From Ariolimax columbianus (Eukaryota > Mollusca > Gastropoda > Stylommatophora > Arionidae), in NCBI GenBank assembly GCA_036924085.1, contig JAVGWX010000008.1:52888814-52952813 (forward strand): DNA of 64,000 nt, read 5' to 3'. Below are positions 9,887 through 21,254 of this stretch, one piece after another. The position numbers and the translations under genes are program-made. The notes below the pieces were generated by a model. It saw only the letters and a list, made by a program, of their open reading frames with translations, did no database searches and was not told the DNA's origin. Positions within the stretch are counted from its first letter, which is position 1, and each line of letters starts with the position of its first letter.

Positions 9887-12087
9887 AGGAAGACTAACGT
9901 TTCGTCAGGCAAAACATACTGATCAGACATGTTAGTCAGGATCAGGCAAAACATACTGATCAGACATGTTAGTCAGGGTCAGGCAAAACATACTGATCAG
10001 ACATGTTAGTCAGGGTCAGGCAAAACATACTGATCAGACATGTTAGTCAGGGTCAGGCAAAACATACTGATCAGACATGTTAGTCAGGGTCAGGCAAAAC
10101 ATACTGATCAGACATGTTAGTCAGGGTCAGGCAAAACATACTGATCAGACGCGTTAGTCCAGGTCAGGCAAAACATACTGATCAGACGCGTTAGTCAGGG
10201 TCAGGCAAAACATACTGATCAGACGCGTTAGTCCAGGTCAGGCAAAACATACTGATCAGACGCGTTAGTCCAGGTCAGGCAAAACATACTGATCAGACAT
10301 GTTAGTCAGGGTCAGGCAAAACATACTGATCAGACATGTTAGTCAGGGTCAGGCAAAACATACTGATCAGACATGTTAGTCAGGGTCAGGCAAAACATAC
10401 TGATCAGACGCGTTAGTCCAGGTCAGGCAAAACATACTGATCAGACGCGTTAGTCCAGGTCAGGCAAAACATACTGATCAGACATGTTAGTCAGGGTCAG
10501 GCAAAACATACTGATCAGACGCGTTAGTCCAGGTCAGGCAAAACATACTGATCAGACGCGTTAGTCGAGGTAGGGCAAAATATACTGATCAGACGCGTTA
10601 GTCCAGGTCAGGCAAAACATACTGATCAGACATGTTAGTCAGGGTCAGGCAAAACATACTGATCAGACGCGTTAGTCCAGGTCAGGCAAAACATACTGAT
10701 CAGACGCGTTAGTCCAGGTCAGGCAAAACATACTGATCAGACATGTTAGTCAGGGTCAGGCAAAACATACTGATCAGACATGTTAGTCAGGGTCAGGCAA
10801 AACATACTGATCAGACATGTTAGTCAGGGTCAGGCAAAACATACTGATCAGACGCGTTAGTCCAGGTCAGGCAAAACATACTGATCAGACGCGTTAGTCC
10901 AGGTCAGGCAAAATATACTGATCAGACATGTTAGTCAGGGTCAGGCAAAACATACTGATCAGACGCGTTAGTCCAGGTCAGGCAAAACATACTGATCAGA
11001 CGCGTTAGTCGAGGTCAGGCAAAACATACTGATCAGACATGTTAGTCAGGGTCAGGCAAAACATACTTATCAGACGCGTTAGTCCAGGTCAGGCAAAACA
11101 TACTGATCCGACGCGTTAGTCCAGGTCAGGCAAAACATACTGATCAGACGCGTTAGTCTAGGTCAGGCAAAACATACTGATCAGACGCGTTAGTCCAGGT
11201 CAGGGAAAACATACTGATCAGACCCGTTAGTCCAGGTCAGGCAAAACATACTGATCAGACGCGTTAGTCCAGGTCAGGCAAAACATACTGATCAGAAGCG
11301 TTAGTCCAGGTCAGGCAAAACATACTGATCAGACGCGTTAGTCCTGGTCAGGCAAAACATACTGATCAGACGCGTTAGTCCATGTCAGGCAAAACATACT
11401 GATCAGACGCGTTAGTCCAGGTCAGGCAAAACATACTGATCAGACGCGTTAGTCCAGGTCAGGCAAAACATACTGATCAGAAGCGTTAGTCCAGGTCAGG
11501 CAAAACATACTGATCAGACGCGTTAGTCCTGGTCAGGCAAAACATACTGATCAGACGCGTTAGTCCAGGTCAGGCAAAACATACTGATCAGACGCGTTAG
11601 TCCAGGTCAGGCAAAACATACTGATCAGACGCGTTAGTCCAGGTCAAGGAAAACATACTGATCAGACCCGTTAGTCCAGGTCAGGCAAAACATACTGATC
11701 AGACGCGTTAGTCCAGGTCAGGCAAAACATACTGATCAGACGCGTTAGTCCAGGTCAGGCAAAACATACTGATCAGACGCGTTAGTCCAGGTCAGGCAAA
11801 ACATACTGATCAGACATGTTAGTCAGGGTCAGGCAAAACATACTGGCCAAAACCCCCACCTTGACTTCCTCGCAGTCATCCACAGAAATGAACTATTTTC
11901 ATGGCAGCAAGGTGAGGGATCGATATGATCCCCGTAGTAGTGAGCAACACGCAGATGAAGCCAAGTATAGTAGATCCGCTTGGAGGTCTCCAGTCAACCT
12001 TCATCAGCACGCTCGGGATGTGAGAAAAGCTACGACATGCCGCCATTAAACAACCCATGTGGCCATTCAACAACAGTAACAGTTTTA
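9887..12087 (+). mobile_element. (CAA)n-tailed repeat, copy 4 (expanded minisatellite)
   Basis: The largest copy, about 2.2 kb. It has the family 5' start (GAGGAAGACTAACGTTTCGT), about 53 tandem 37-bp units (9904-11848), then the standard body: AAAACCCCCACCTTGACTTC, GGTGAGGGATCGATATGAT, CCCCGTAGTAGTGAGCAAC, GCAGATGAAGCCAAGTATAG, CATCAGCACGCTCGGGATG, and a degenerate CAACAGTAACAG tail. Compared with the 330-bp copy 2, nearly all the extra length is added 37-bp units, so the minisatellite belongs to the element and expanded in place. Confidence 0.88.
9904..11848. repeat. Minisatellite, 37-bp unit x about 53
   Basis: Each unit contains CAGGCAAAACATACTGATCA. Two main variants exist: A, with GACATGTTAGTCAGGG, and B, with GACGCGTTAGTCCAGG. 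The left end is a run of A units, the middle mixes A and B often as A-B-B, the right half is almost all B, and the last unit is A again. One recombinant (GACGCG with CAGGG) lies near 10186. Rare variants GAAGCG (about 11294 and 11479) recur 185 bp apart, five units, which shows a block duplication. Confidence 0.96.
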
Positions 12088-12540
12088 GGATATCTCCCTT
12101 CTCGCACCCCTGGCCTGCCTGACATCCCCGTTCTTCCAACCGCCCATCTCTTTCTCCCCCTCCCTCAATCTACGCGGGTCCCGCCTCCTCCCTCTGAACT
12201 CATCCGTCTCTTTCTCCTTAATCCGACACATCCCTCACCCCGAAGCTGCCAGCTTTCAATGAAACTTTTATTTTTCTTGTGGCAAACTTTTTTTTAGTTT
12301 TTTTCTTCCAATTTTTTGTTGAATTCCCATAACAATACCCACTTACGAACGTAAACAACCACATAATCATGGTCGCAAACAATTCACACGTCTCTGTATG
12401 CTATGTAAATCAAAAGATAAAGTGTCATTCTCATTAAGCAAACAGCAGGTGTACTGCTACTTCTTCGTTTGTGTACCATCAATGAAACAGATCAGATCCG
12501 GGCGTCTTGCTGACTTTGTTCCTGTTGAATATTTATATTT
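12088..12540. other. No gene recognised; pyrimidine-rich stretch
   Basis: Positions 12090-12240 are strongly C/T-rich on the plus strand (for example CTCTTTCTCCCCCTCCCTC). Two short AT-rich blocks follow. There is no supported gene. Confidence 0.6.
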
Positions 12541-12840
12541 TCAGACAAATGTGAGAAACATACAGACACATGTGAGAAGCATACAGAAAAATTGGAGAAA
12601 CATACAAACAAATGTGAGAAGCATACAGACAAATGTAAGAAACATACAGACACATGTGAGAAGCATAGAGACAAATGTGAGAAACATACAAACAAATGTG
12701 AAAAACATACAGACAAATGAGAGAAACACACAGACACATGTGAGAAACTTACAAACACATGATCACAAACAAACAAATGAGAGAAATATACAAACAGACG
12801 AGAGGTACACACAAACACAATTATGAAACATACAGAGATA
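12541..12840. repeat. Minisatellite, 21-bp unit x about 14
   Basis: Units resemble ACAAATGTGAGAAACATACAG. Because 21 is a multiple of three, several frames stay open on both strands; the plus frame reads a heptad such as RNIQTNV over and over. The unbroken frame is a by-product of the repeat length and not evidence of a gene. Confidence 0.92.
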
Positions 12841-13949
12841 TAAGAGAAGCAGAGAAATTAAGAGAATTATCAATTGGTATGTTCAAAAAATACACCCCAA
12901 ACAAACTAATTGTTAAAACCTTGACACATTTCTACTTATTTAGGAAGCATCATTAACAAGATGAAGGAACACATTGTCAATTGAACAACAGCAAGGCGAG
13001 CACACGAATACATTCACAGGCTTCATGCAAGGAGTTTAACTCCAGTGGAGTCCTATGCTACTACTAAAGTGAAAAGAATATGTGATGGTGATATGTATTA
13101 TTGGTCTTACTTGTTTTTGTTCTTCTATTTAGTACAATTATGATTTTCAAATATCAATCGCCTGTCCATGTACAGGGATGTGAGATGCTTTCATCTTACT
13201 GTGGTTATTACAACTTAAGTAGGTAAAAGGTAGTCACACAGCAGACACTGTCGGAATCAAATGTTAGAGCATTCAATGTACTTAGCCACAGCTTTTGTGA
13301 GGTAGGATGGCCAGTTTCTACCCATCTATTCTTTCCTTCCCTAGCTGTGCGCTACAGTAGTACACTGCTGATAAGAACATATAGGCACCAAAGATTATTC
13401 GTAAAACGTATTTGTTAGCAAAGAGGAAATCAGCTTGCAAATACATTTCAATTGTCGGAAGGACCAAACAACACATTTTAGATCATTAAAAAATTCGAGC
13501 GGAAGCTTATTAAGCATGAATAAACAAACATAAACATAAATCGGTCAATAACAAACAAAAGTAGGACCCCCAGGTCTATCCATCTACTCAGAGCCAGACG
13601 CGCGAGTCAAAGGCGAGAAGAGGATATTCGGAAATGCCGTAAAACAGGAAGCACAAGCAACAGTGTAAAGTATCGATATGTAAAACATCGCCCATGCAGA
13701 ATCAAGGTAATATGATTTATGCTATTTTATAAATATTGATGAATCAAAACTTTGTCGGAAAACAGTGGAAAACAGCTAAGGTCAGAACCTTGCAAGTAAA
13801 ATCAAATGGATAGATAATCAACGGAAAAAAAAAAAGAAATCTCCCAAATCAGAACAATACTTTTATAGAATTGGACCGGATTGAACCACTGAACCTCAAA
13901 AAAGACTAACAATTCCACATAGCTCAAGCAAAGTGAAAATAACACAAAA
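12841..13949. other. No gene recognised; leader of the LINE endonuclease frame at the end
   Basis: AT-rich sequence without an open frame. The final 150 bases, which are A-rich, directly precede the endonuclease start at 13950 and may be the 5' region of that LINE. Confidence 0.5.
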
Positions 13950-15006
13950 ATGAAAATAATACAATGGAACTGCAGAGGCCTACACAAAAACTTTAAGCCA
14001 TACCTAGGACTGGCCAATCTGGGAAAAGAAACAATAATATATGCGATTCAAGAAACCATGCTCAACCCAACCAAAAGACTCAATATTCCAAAATACAATA
14101 TAGTTAGGAACGATAGAGAGACAGGAGCGAAAGGAGGAGTAGCCTTTATAGTAAATGAAGAATACAAAATAATGGACTGGGATCCATTTAATACCGAAAA
14201 CCTAGAAGGCCTATCCATTAAAATAGACAGTAGTCCAGCGAGCATCACAATAATAAACATATACAACCCAAGAGGAAAATTCATCCCAAATGACATGGAA
14301 ACAATCAAAGCACAAATAAACAATAGAACAATCATAGTAGGGGATTTCAACGCACATCATCCAGCATGGGGAGGAAGCGCCATAGACACGACAGGGAAAC
14401 AAATAATGACCTTCTGCGAAGAAAACAATCTAATAATAATAAACGATGGGTCAATGACCAGAATAAATAACAATCCAAATGGATCAGATACGGCTATAGA
14501 CATCACAATAATGACGCCAAACTTAGCAACCATCAAATGGGAAGTTCTGGATAATGCAGGATCAGACCACCTGCCCATAGCAATTTATTTAAAAGAAAAA
14601 TACATACGAAACACTGGATCAATCAGACCCTATTTCAAGTACCATAAGGCAGACTGGAACGGATTCCAAGAAGATCTGCTCAGACTCAAAAGAGAAGACT
14701 TAATCTCAGATAACGTAGACGTATTCAACCATAACCTAACAACCAACATCCTGCAGATAGCTATAAAGCACATACCCAACAAAAACAGCCAGCTAACTTA
14801 ATACAATCCACAGGAAAAGAAAACCAATACGGTAACCGTAAATACAACAAAACACCTGTACCCTGGTGGAATGAGGTATGCACTAACCAAATTAAAAAAA
14901 GACAAAAAGCTCTAAAGAAATACAGGAAATACAAAACAAAAGACAACCAAAAATCTTACCAAACAATTAAAAAAGAAACAGAGAAATTAATAGAAAAAGC
15001 GGGACT
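13950..15006 (+). pseudogene. LINE APE-type endonuclease domain, 5' part of ORF2
   Basis: An unbroken 283-codon frame encodes an apurinic-like endonuclease, the enzyme that nicks target DNA to prime reverse transcription. Motifs in order: IIQWNCRGL (residues 3-11), AIQETML (32-38, catalytic Glu), GGVAFIV (62-68), IYNPRG (104-109), VGDFNAHHPAWGG (130-142) and GSDHLPI (204-210, catalytic Asp-His). After a stop at about 14801 the linker resumes out of frame with VPWWNEVC and the Lys-rich KKRQKALKKYRKY. It then ends abruptly at a TTAA (15007-15010), so RT and RNase H are missing. A possible C-terminal remnant of the same A-rich style lies at 17138-17480. The frame is well preserved, so this copy is not very old. 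The class is the I/Jockey/R1 group by general resemblance. Confidence 0.85.
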
Positions 15007-16260
15007 TTAACCTTTAGCACACTGCAGTTTTTTGAAATTTTTCACATTTTTTAATTTAGCAAATTTCAAAAATTGTAACTGTTCTGTATGTTGGTCAATA
15101 AGTATGATTTTCTTGTGTTTAGAGACACAATTGAATGAAGAACTTGTTGATGTTGTTGTTGTTGTTGTGTGTTTGTTGGTTTCTGAGATACAAGAAGATG
15201 AATGTGAAATTTTTAGAAAAAATTTAAATATTTGGACTTTCCCGGCTAGGCCTAGGCGCTCCGATGATAAACCCTGGAAACCATAACAAAGAAGCGATAC
15301 TGTGTTTACAATATCGACACAACTGTTGGTTTCCAATTCAAGCGTAGTTCTTTTATCTAAACAAGTAAAATGGGTGGATTTACAAGATAAAGATCTTTCC
15401 CAACAACCTACTTCACCTTTTCCCAAAAAAGTCGGCCTGGTCCAATCGTTCAAAAGCCATTTGTGATCTATCATTCGATGCTTTTACAGGCAAAAATCGT
15501 GTATAGATGGACGTTCGAATCCAGCAGTATAAAAATGGCTATTGGAAGGGTCATCGTACTTAGAGAAACAAAATTTCAAATTTTTTCTATTTGACAGCGT
15601 GACGAGCTGGGCGTCTTACCCATTCTGAAATTCTATGACCACACAGTCTTCCAAAATAAGTGTGTGTCCAACTATCACTTGGTTGGGTGCAGCTTTGTTG
15701 TTTTTTATGGACCCAAAAAGGTCCTTTATGCTGGTTTGTGAGTTTGGTGGGCAATTAATGAATTTGCACAAACCTCACGTAGGTTACTGTTCCTGTTTAT
15801 GGCAGCATTGTTGGCAATTCCTAGCTCTGATTTACAGAAAGCAATGCTAGTCATCTCTTTACTCAGTACATGAAGAGAATAATCTCCCTATAGGACAGAC
15901 GTGTGCCCTCTAACCATGTGCCAGAACGAACAGGAATGTCCTGCTGACATGTGCGACCATCTCTAAACGATCTTGGTGAACTGTGAGAGACATAACAAGT
16001 CATAACACGTTGTTTAGTACACAATAATAGTATAATTCGTCTTTCCTGCGAAAACTGCACACAAAGTTATTTTCTTGCGGTGCAAGAAATCCATCTTCCA
16101 CGTACGGAGTTAGATCTGAAAATGACATTGGTATACCACGCGACTTAAAAATATGGTGCTTCGTGTGGCTGCATTCTACTAAATTTGACCTTTTATAATC
16201 CGTGGGTAAATTAACACACAAGTACCTATGTGGCGATAAACTCGGTAGATTACTCTAGCT
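15007..16260 (-). mobile_element. Possible piggyBac-like insertion (uncertain)
   Basis: The LINE frame stops at TTAACCTTTAGCACACTGC (15007 onward), which resembles a piggyBac terminus preceded by its TTAA target. The following 1.2 kb carries long minus-strand frames: 15007-15474 (155 codons, with a Thr run where GTT repeats lie) and 16000-16221, reading PYVEDGFLAPQENNFVCSF and RRKDELYYYCVLN, which distantly resembles the part of piggyBac transposases before the C-terminal region. I could not find the matching right-hand terminus, and no DDD motif is visible. It may instead be an unrelated insertion. Confidence 0.3.
15138..15168. repeat. (GTT)n microsatellite
   Basis: GTTGATGTTGTTGTTGTTGT-type tract of about nine units. 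It forms part of an open frame on both strands. Confidence 0.85.
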
Positions 16261-17137
16261 TGGCCACAGTTTCTGTGTCACCCGTGCCTTGCACGTGGTG
16301 ATCGGTGGTCGCCGCTTGTGGATTCAGTGGAACAATTCGTCGACTGATGATGTAACGGACCCACACTACAATTAGCCCATCTGTTATGTAGCAAGTGGTT
16401 GTGACAATTCACGAACGCTACAGTGTGCACATATGTAGGTGTGCACATATGTAGGTGTGTAGATATGTACGCATGAGTATATATATGTGGACATTTTAAA
16501 TTACACTTTTGTATGTATATATAGGTTTATATATGTATATCCCTTCTGCGGGCATCCTTACCACTATATATCTACACTTAATATAATTATACTACTACAT
16601 CATCAACCTTATTTATCTATAATTATTTAATCAATTATCTACCTTTCTATTGTTCTTCTGTTCCTGAGCCTACGACACACTCAACACCTAATTGACTGCG
16701 AGAGCTAGAGGGCATAGGTGAGACGAGGGATCTACAAGGTGACACACAAATCAGTGAATCGCTTACAAGTTGGAGTACATGGCTGCGATGGAAAAATATA
16801 TGAGAGCGGGCAAAACCTGATACACCAAGACCAGACGGAAGGAAATCAACACAAGTGGGACTCACAACAGAAGGAAGACACTTTTCAATTAATTTATATT
16901 GTACTCTTAATCCTTATGTATCAAGTAAATTGTTTGTCATATTTCCAAATCATTCCATCTCATTCATTCTCGTTGTACACCTCACTACACTGCTATCTTC
17001 ACAATTATGTATAAAATGTATGATAGGGTTTTATATTTTTTTTAAAAACATAATTTAAAAAACAAACAAACAAAAATTTTTAAAAGGGGTGGGGTGGGGG
17101 GGGGGGGGTGGGGGGGTGGGTATATATATATATATTT
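16261..17137. other. No gene recognised; AT-rich spacer
   Basis: Contains TATGTAGGTGTGCACA-type short repeats at 16430-16465, TATATA-rich sequence to 16560, and a G-run mixed with GTGGG at 17087-17122 followed by TATATATATATA. No gene can be supported. Confidence 0.55.
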
Positions 17138-17480
17138 AAATCAGGAAATAATTAAAGAGATCCGAATCAAGTATGAAGGAAAATAAATATACTCAATCCC
17201 AAAATGGTACCAGGAAAACAATTGTGCATATTTATGCAAATACCTACGGCGGACAACTAGGAACATCAAAAGCGAGGAACAACGGGAGGAACATCACGGA
17301 AATACCAGACTAGGTACAAACAGATACACACACGCATCCAAGCACTGGTTTATGCGTCTTAATATCGCCCAAATTGACTACGGTCTGGGGTGGAATAGGC
17401 GCCTCCACCAGTAGAAACTAGTAAGACAAACACATAAAATAAAATAAAAAAATGTAAAAAAAATTAACATAAATAAATAA
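17138..17480 (+). pseudogene. LINE ORF2 C-terminal end and 3' tail (fragment)
   Basis: The plus frame includes KWYQENNCAYLCKYLRR and, after frameshifts, RLGTNRYTHASKHWFMRL and IDYGLGWNRRLHQ before a stop, then an A-rich tail (AAATAAAATAAAAAAATG). The block from about 17305 to 17425 is matched on the minus strand at 62926-63070 (GCATCCAAGCACTGGTTTAT, TTGACTACGGTCTGGGGTGG), which shows it is a dispersed repeat. Its position and A-rich codon use fit the endonuclease frame at 13950, but linkage to that copy is an inference. Confidence 0.5.
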
Positions 17481-17655
17481 AACCTGACCTTTTAAATATT
17501 TTGATTCTTACAAAAGTGGAAGATAAACAATATAATGATAGGGAATTAGATGTCTTGAATACAGTCGTCATTATTAAATTTCAGTTTTATCCTTAGAGGA
17601 CACTTTTGTGAATGTCTATTTATGTCTGTTGATTAGAGAAAGGAAATTTGTTGGC
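17481..17655. other. No gene recognised
   Basis: Short AT-rich spacer between two LINE fragments. Confidence 0.6.
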
Positions 17656-18060
17656 GGTGTTCCATAAAACAATCTATCAGGACGGAATGGAGAAACCAGC
17701 ACAAAGAATACAGGCCAGCAAATGGCAGCATAGACAAACGTGGCAGAGGTGTGCAGACAAAGGTCTTCAGACACAGAACCGGACATTGGAGACTCAAGGG
17801 CCACTTCCAGAGAATGGGTCTTAGAGACTTCAACACACGCGATTGCGGATCACCAACATAAACACTAGAACATATCCTGCAGGACCGCCTCCCTTATTTA
17901 AACCAAGAACGGGCAACCATGTGGTGGACCGATGAAAACCTGAAACACAGTCTCCTTCGTGAACCCGACCGGGTAGAAGCATTTCATATGTTCATAGACG
18001 AAGAAGAGAAGATGGCCGTGGTGAGACCGTGTGACAGTGTGACTGTGTGACTGACAATAT
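17656..18060 (+). pseudogene. LINE RNase H C-terminus with zinc knuckle (fragment)
   Basis: The plus frame reads VFRHRTGHWRLKGHFQRMGL, then RDCGSPT, TLEHILQDRLPYLNQERATM and WWTDENLKHSLL. The pattern (I/V)FR.RTGH.RL..H...MGL..(D).C.CG...T.EH.LQ.CP is typical of the zinc-knuckle tail after RNase H in I/Ingi-type LINEs. Two Cys positions are changed. It is a different family from copies A-D, whose equivalent is CPCGTGKMTAEHLLQNCP. Confidence 0.65.
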
Positions 18061-18296
18061 TCTACGTTCAATCAGCCGTTAAACAGTTTAGAGAAGCGAA
18101 ATGTCCATTTTGTGTATGTTCCACATCTGGAATTACAATGCTGTTGAAAATGTGATATCTCGCTTCACTGGTTTTCATAAGGTGTAGTATGGACCTGATG
18201 CGATTGAGTCTGAGCTATCCCGCTGCTATCCTTAAGTAAGATCTCCCAATGCATTTCGTGGAAGTTCGTAATCTCTCGACTTAAGCATGTGCACCA

Positions 18297-18490
18297 AGTC
18301 CCGTCGTTATGGACATAAAGTGTTCAACATATATTGGATCAGTTGTCTATTTATTTGTCAACCAACTGCCACACTTGCGTTGTTAAGTTCATTGAGGCTT
18401 TGCTCAGCTTCCTTGGTGCTGTGGCTGATGACGACTATGTCATACAAGACGTCCTCAAAGGCTGCCAGGATAAATTTGGGTGAAATTGTG
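18297..18490 (-). pseudogene. LINE RT palm fragment
   Basis: On the minus strand a frame reads FEDVLYDIVVISHSTKEAEQ and SLNELNNASVAVG before a stop, then QINRQLIQYMLN. The stretch resembles the catalytic FADDI(V)VIS....EAE..L..L...A...GL.IN block of L1/RTE RTs, with the ADD replaced by LYD. It is short and diverged. Confidence 0.4.
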
Positions 18491-19015
18491 TCACTGTCAA
18501 TCGCCACATTGAATTTGTATGTTAATTACAATTCACAACTCTTTCATTGACATTTATTTTTGGCATTTCTGTGATGCCTGCAGAAAACAAACGAATTATT
18601 TTGGTTTTAAAATAAATGTTAAATAGGGCACATAACTGAACCAGACCTTGTCCGGTCATAAGTGGCTGAGTCATTCTGAAACCCTATATAAATAGGTAAT
18701 TTATCAACTCTATGTTATGTCCCCTGTCTTTCTAGTGTAAGAAAATTGTGTTTGTAGTTAGTAAATACATCACCCAAGTATTTCCGGGGACAAAGACAGA
18801 AGGCCCACTGCTTTCATCCATGTGTGTCATAAGTGGCGACTAAAGAAAGTTGTGCATGTGACTAGCAAACTCACCATGCAAAAATCAGAGCATAAAATTA
18901 CTGGAATTAGGTTTTCCTAAATACTGTCTTGGATAAGCCAAATGTTGTGTTCTACTATGCTTCAAGAGATGGGCCGATGGAATTTTGATTTTGTTTGAAG
19001 GAAATCAAAGTATGT
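18491..19015. other. No gene recognised
   Basis: AT-rich spacer with no supported feature. Confidence 0.6.
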
Positions 19016-19745
19016 TTGGTTAGGTGAAACACACTGATCTGACATATTAGTCAAGGTCAGGCAAAACACACTGATCTAACACGTTAGTTAGAGCCAGGAA
19101 AAACACACTGATCTTACAAGTTAGTTAGAGCCAGGTAAAACATACTGATCTTACAAGTTAGTTAGAGCCAGGTAAAACATACTGATCTTACACGTTAGTT
19201 AGAGCCAGGTAAAACATACTGATCTTACAAGTTAGTTAGAGCCAGGTAAAACATACTGATCTTACAAGTTAGTTAGAGCCAGGTAAAACATACTGATCTT
19301 ACAAGTTAGTTAGAGCCAGGAAAAACACACTGATCTTACAAGTTAGTTAGAGCCAGGTAAAACATACTGATCTTACACGTTAGTTAGAGCCAGGTAAAAC
19401 ATACTGATCTTACACGTTAGTTAGAGCCAGGTAAAACATACTGATCTGACACGTTAATTAGAGCCAGGAAAAACATAATGGTCATGACTCTCACCTCGAC
19501 CTCCCAGAAGTCCTCCCTAGAAACGGACTGTTTTAGTGGCAGTCTGGCTAACGAAGTGATTGATCAACGTGATCACCGTAGTTGTGAGCGACATGCAGAT
19601 AAAGCCAGGCAGAACACAACTGCCTGACGGACCCCGGTCCACCTTCACCAGCACGTTCGGGATGGGAGGAAAGCTACAACATAATGTCCTTTTCAGAGTA
19701 AATCTACTTATTGTCGACATTCGACAGTTCAAGAGTTCTACTGCA
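19016..19745 (+). mobile_element. (CAA)n-tailed repeat, copy 5
   Basis: Begins with about 12 units of a 37-bp repeat (19021-19480) whose consensus (TTAGTTAGAGCCAGGTAAAA, CATACTGATCTTACAAG) differs from the one in copy 4, then the common body: CTCTCACCTCGACCTCCCAG, CTGGCTAACGAAGTGATTG, GATCACCGTAGTTGTGAGC, GACCCCGGTCCACCTTCACC. The end near 19720-19745 has lost its clear CAA tail. It shows that different copies expanded their own local version of the unit. Confidence 0.82.
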
Positions 19746-19944
19746 CAGACAGACCACCAATGTAATTTCCTTTTTCCAGAAACCCTGCGCCATAGACTAT
19801 TCTCAGAAAAAACGTAGATTTGGTGATAAGACACTAGATAAGATAATAAATCATTATCTCTTCTGTTATCAGTCCACGGGAATGAGTTTAAAGAGATGAG
19901 TATTTAAGGCCGAATTCCCACGCAGTCGCCACGTAATGTTAAAT

Positions 19945-20105
19945 AATAAAAAAGACTAAGGCTTATTAAAACTTGCTATTTCAGAACTACTCGTCCAGTC
20001 GCGCCTCGATCGCTTGGCTAGGAGTGGACCAGGAAGATTCGAAAGGTTGAGGGATTTAAGGTCGCTTGCCCAAACAGTCCTCCCGCACTAGCCAGGCTAT
20101 CTTTT
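19945..20105 (-). mobile_element. tRNA-derived SINE relic (SINE5)
   Basis: On the minus strand the sequence reads GATAGCCTGGCTAGTGCGGG (A-box-like), then ACCTTTCGAATCTTCCTGG (B-box-like) and CCACTCCTAGCC, followed by a body ending GAGTAGTTCTGAAATAGC and AGTTTTAATAAGCC. The two boxes are spaced as in a tRNA-derived head. The boxes are degenerate. Confidence 0.45.
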
Positions 20106-20111
20106 AATTTA

Positions 20112-20112
20112 C

Positions 20113-20167
<55 letters not shown>

Positions 20168-20207
20168 CAGAAAGAGAAAGAGAGAGAGCGAGTAAGAAAG
20201 AGAGAGA
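20112..20207. repeat. (GA)n microsatellite, interrupted
   Basis: GAGAGAGAGA runs with occasional AA, CAG and GCG interruptions, next to the 5' end of the SINE relic. Confidence 0.93.
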
Positions 20208-20589
20208 GACCTGTACAGATGTCTGAATGTTGACTGACAACTTTAACATTCTCTAAACGATGAAGTCCGAGATTGCCCTCGGCCAACAGTTCCAACGTGA
20301 GGCTTTCACAAAACCATCCAATCGTAAGGACTGGCGGATGATGTGAAGAAATGGCAGCGCCGTAATCAACGCCAGTTTAAGACTTGCATATTGGGAATTC
20401 CTCGAACGTGAGGAAGGAAGAAAAGCCCAATCCCTAACAGGAAAAAGATTCAATGGGCTTCCCAACTTTTTCAGACCAGGGAGACATCCAGGCTGATTCA
20501 TTCGTTGTAGTGCGTTCGGCACCGGAAATCTAACGACATCACTGGCCTGTTATTGCTCTATCTGGTTTGGCTAAACGCCACGTGTCTCT
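20208..20589. other. No gene recognised
   Basis: GC-balanced sequence with a minus-strand open frame of 89 codons that I do not recognise and that lacks any familiar motif. It could be a fragment of an unassigned repeat. Confidence 0.4.
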
Positions 20590-20725
20590 CTTAGACATTG
20601 CCCTGCTCAATCTCTCTGTCTGTAAAAACGCTTCCTAGGTTCTTTATCTTGTGGACCTCTTTGAGTTTTAGTGTGTTCACATGCATGTTAGATGGACCAA
20701 TTGTGATGCAAATCTTCATAGTTTC
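20590..20725 (-). pseudogene. LINE RT fragment (thumb region)
   Basis: Minus-strand frame reading TETMKI, then KLKEVHKIKNLGSVFTDREI. The pattern (E)KT..M......L..V..FKYLGS.(F/I)T.DG.I is the segment after the FADD box in L1/RTE/CR1-type RTs. Only about 45 codons remain, and it joins directly to a SINE-like sequence on its upstream side. Confidence 0.55.
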
Positions 20726-20739
20726 CGTCCGTGATGTTC

Positions 20740-21000
20740 TAAAGGGGGTGCCTCGGTGACTGGAGATCGTGGGTTCAAATCCCGGTGGAGACACGAGGTT
20801 TCTTTCAAGTGGATCACTCGGTAAATATTTCTCTTAGTGAGATCAGACACTCGTGCCTTGGCAGACACGTTAAAAATTCCTTAGCAGTTGGAAATCGAAA
20901 AAAGTAGGCCTAACGGCCACTTGCCAAAAAAGGGCTGCCACAAAATATGAAACAAAGGAGGTTGCACCTCCCCACGACGTCTAACGACATAAGTGGACTG

Positions 21001-21002
<2 letters not shown>
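20740..21002 (+). mobile_element. tRNA-derived SINE-like element (SINE6)
   Basis: Carries the B-box-like GTGGGTTCAAATCCCGGTGG at about 20767-20786, an A-box-like GGTGCCTCGGTGACTGG upstream, and ends with GACGTCTAACGACATAAGTG + GACTGAAG followed at once by GATA repeats. The same 3' end (GTCTAACGACATTAGTCGAC, TGAAGATAG) occurs at 33363-33396, which supports a repeated family with a GATA-type tail. Confidence 0.5.

Positions 21003-21254
<252 letters not shown>

Noticed and set aside
9904..11848. CRISPR-like array
   Set aside because: The 37-bp units are contiguous with no unique spacers, and the setting is an animal genome.
12398..12826. 142-codon frame with RNIQTNV heptads
   Set aside because: Produced by a 21-bp array that is open in several frames on both strands.
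15007..15474. 155-codon minus frame as a host gene
   Set aside because: No motif, contains a microsatellite-coded Thr run, and it starts at a likely insertion edge.
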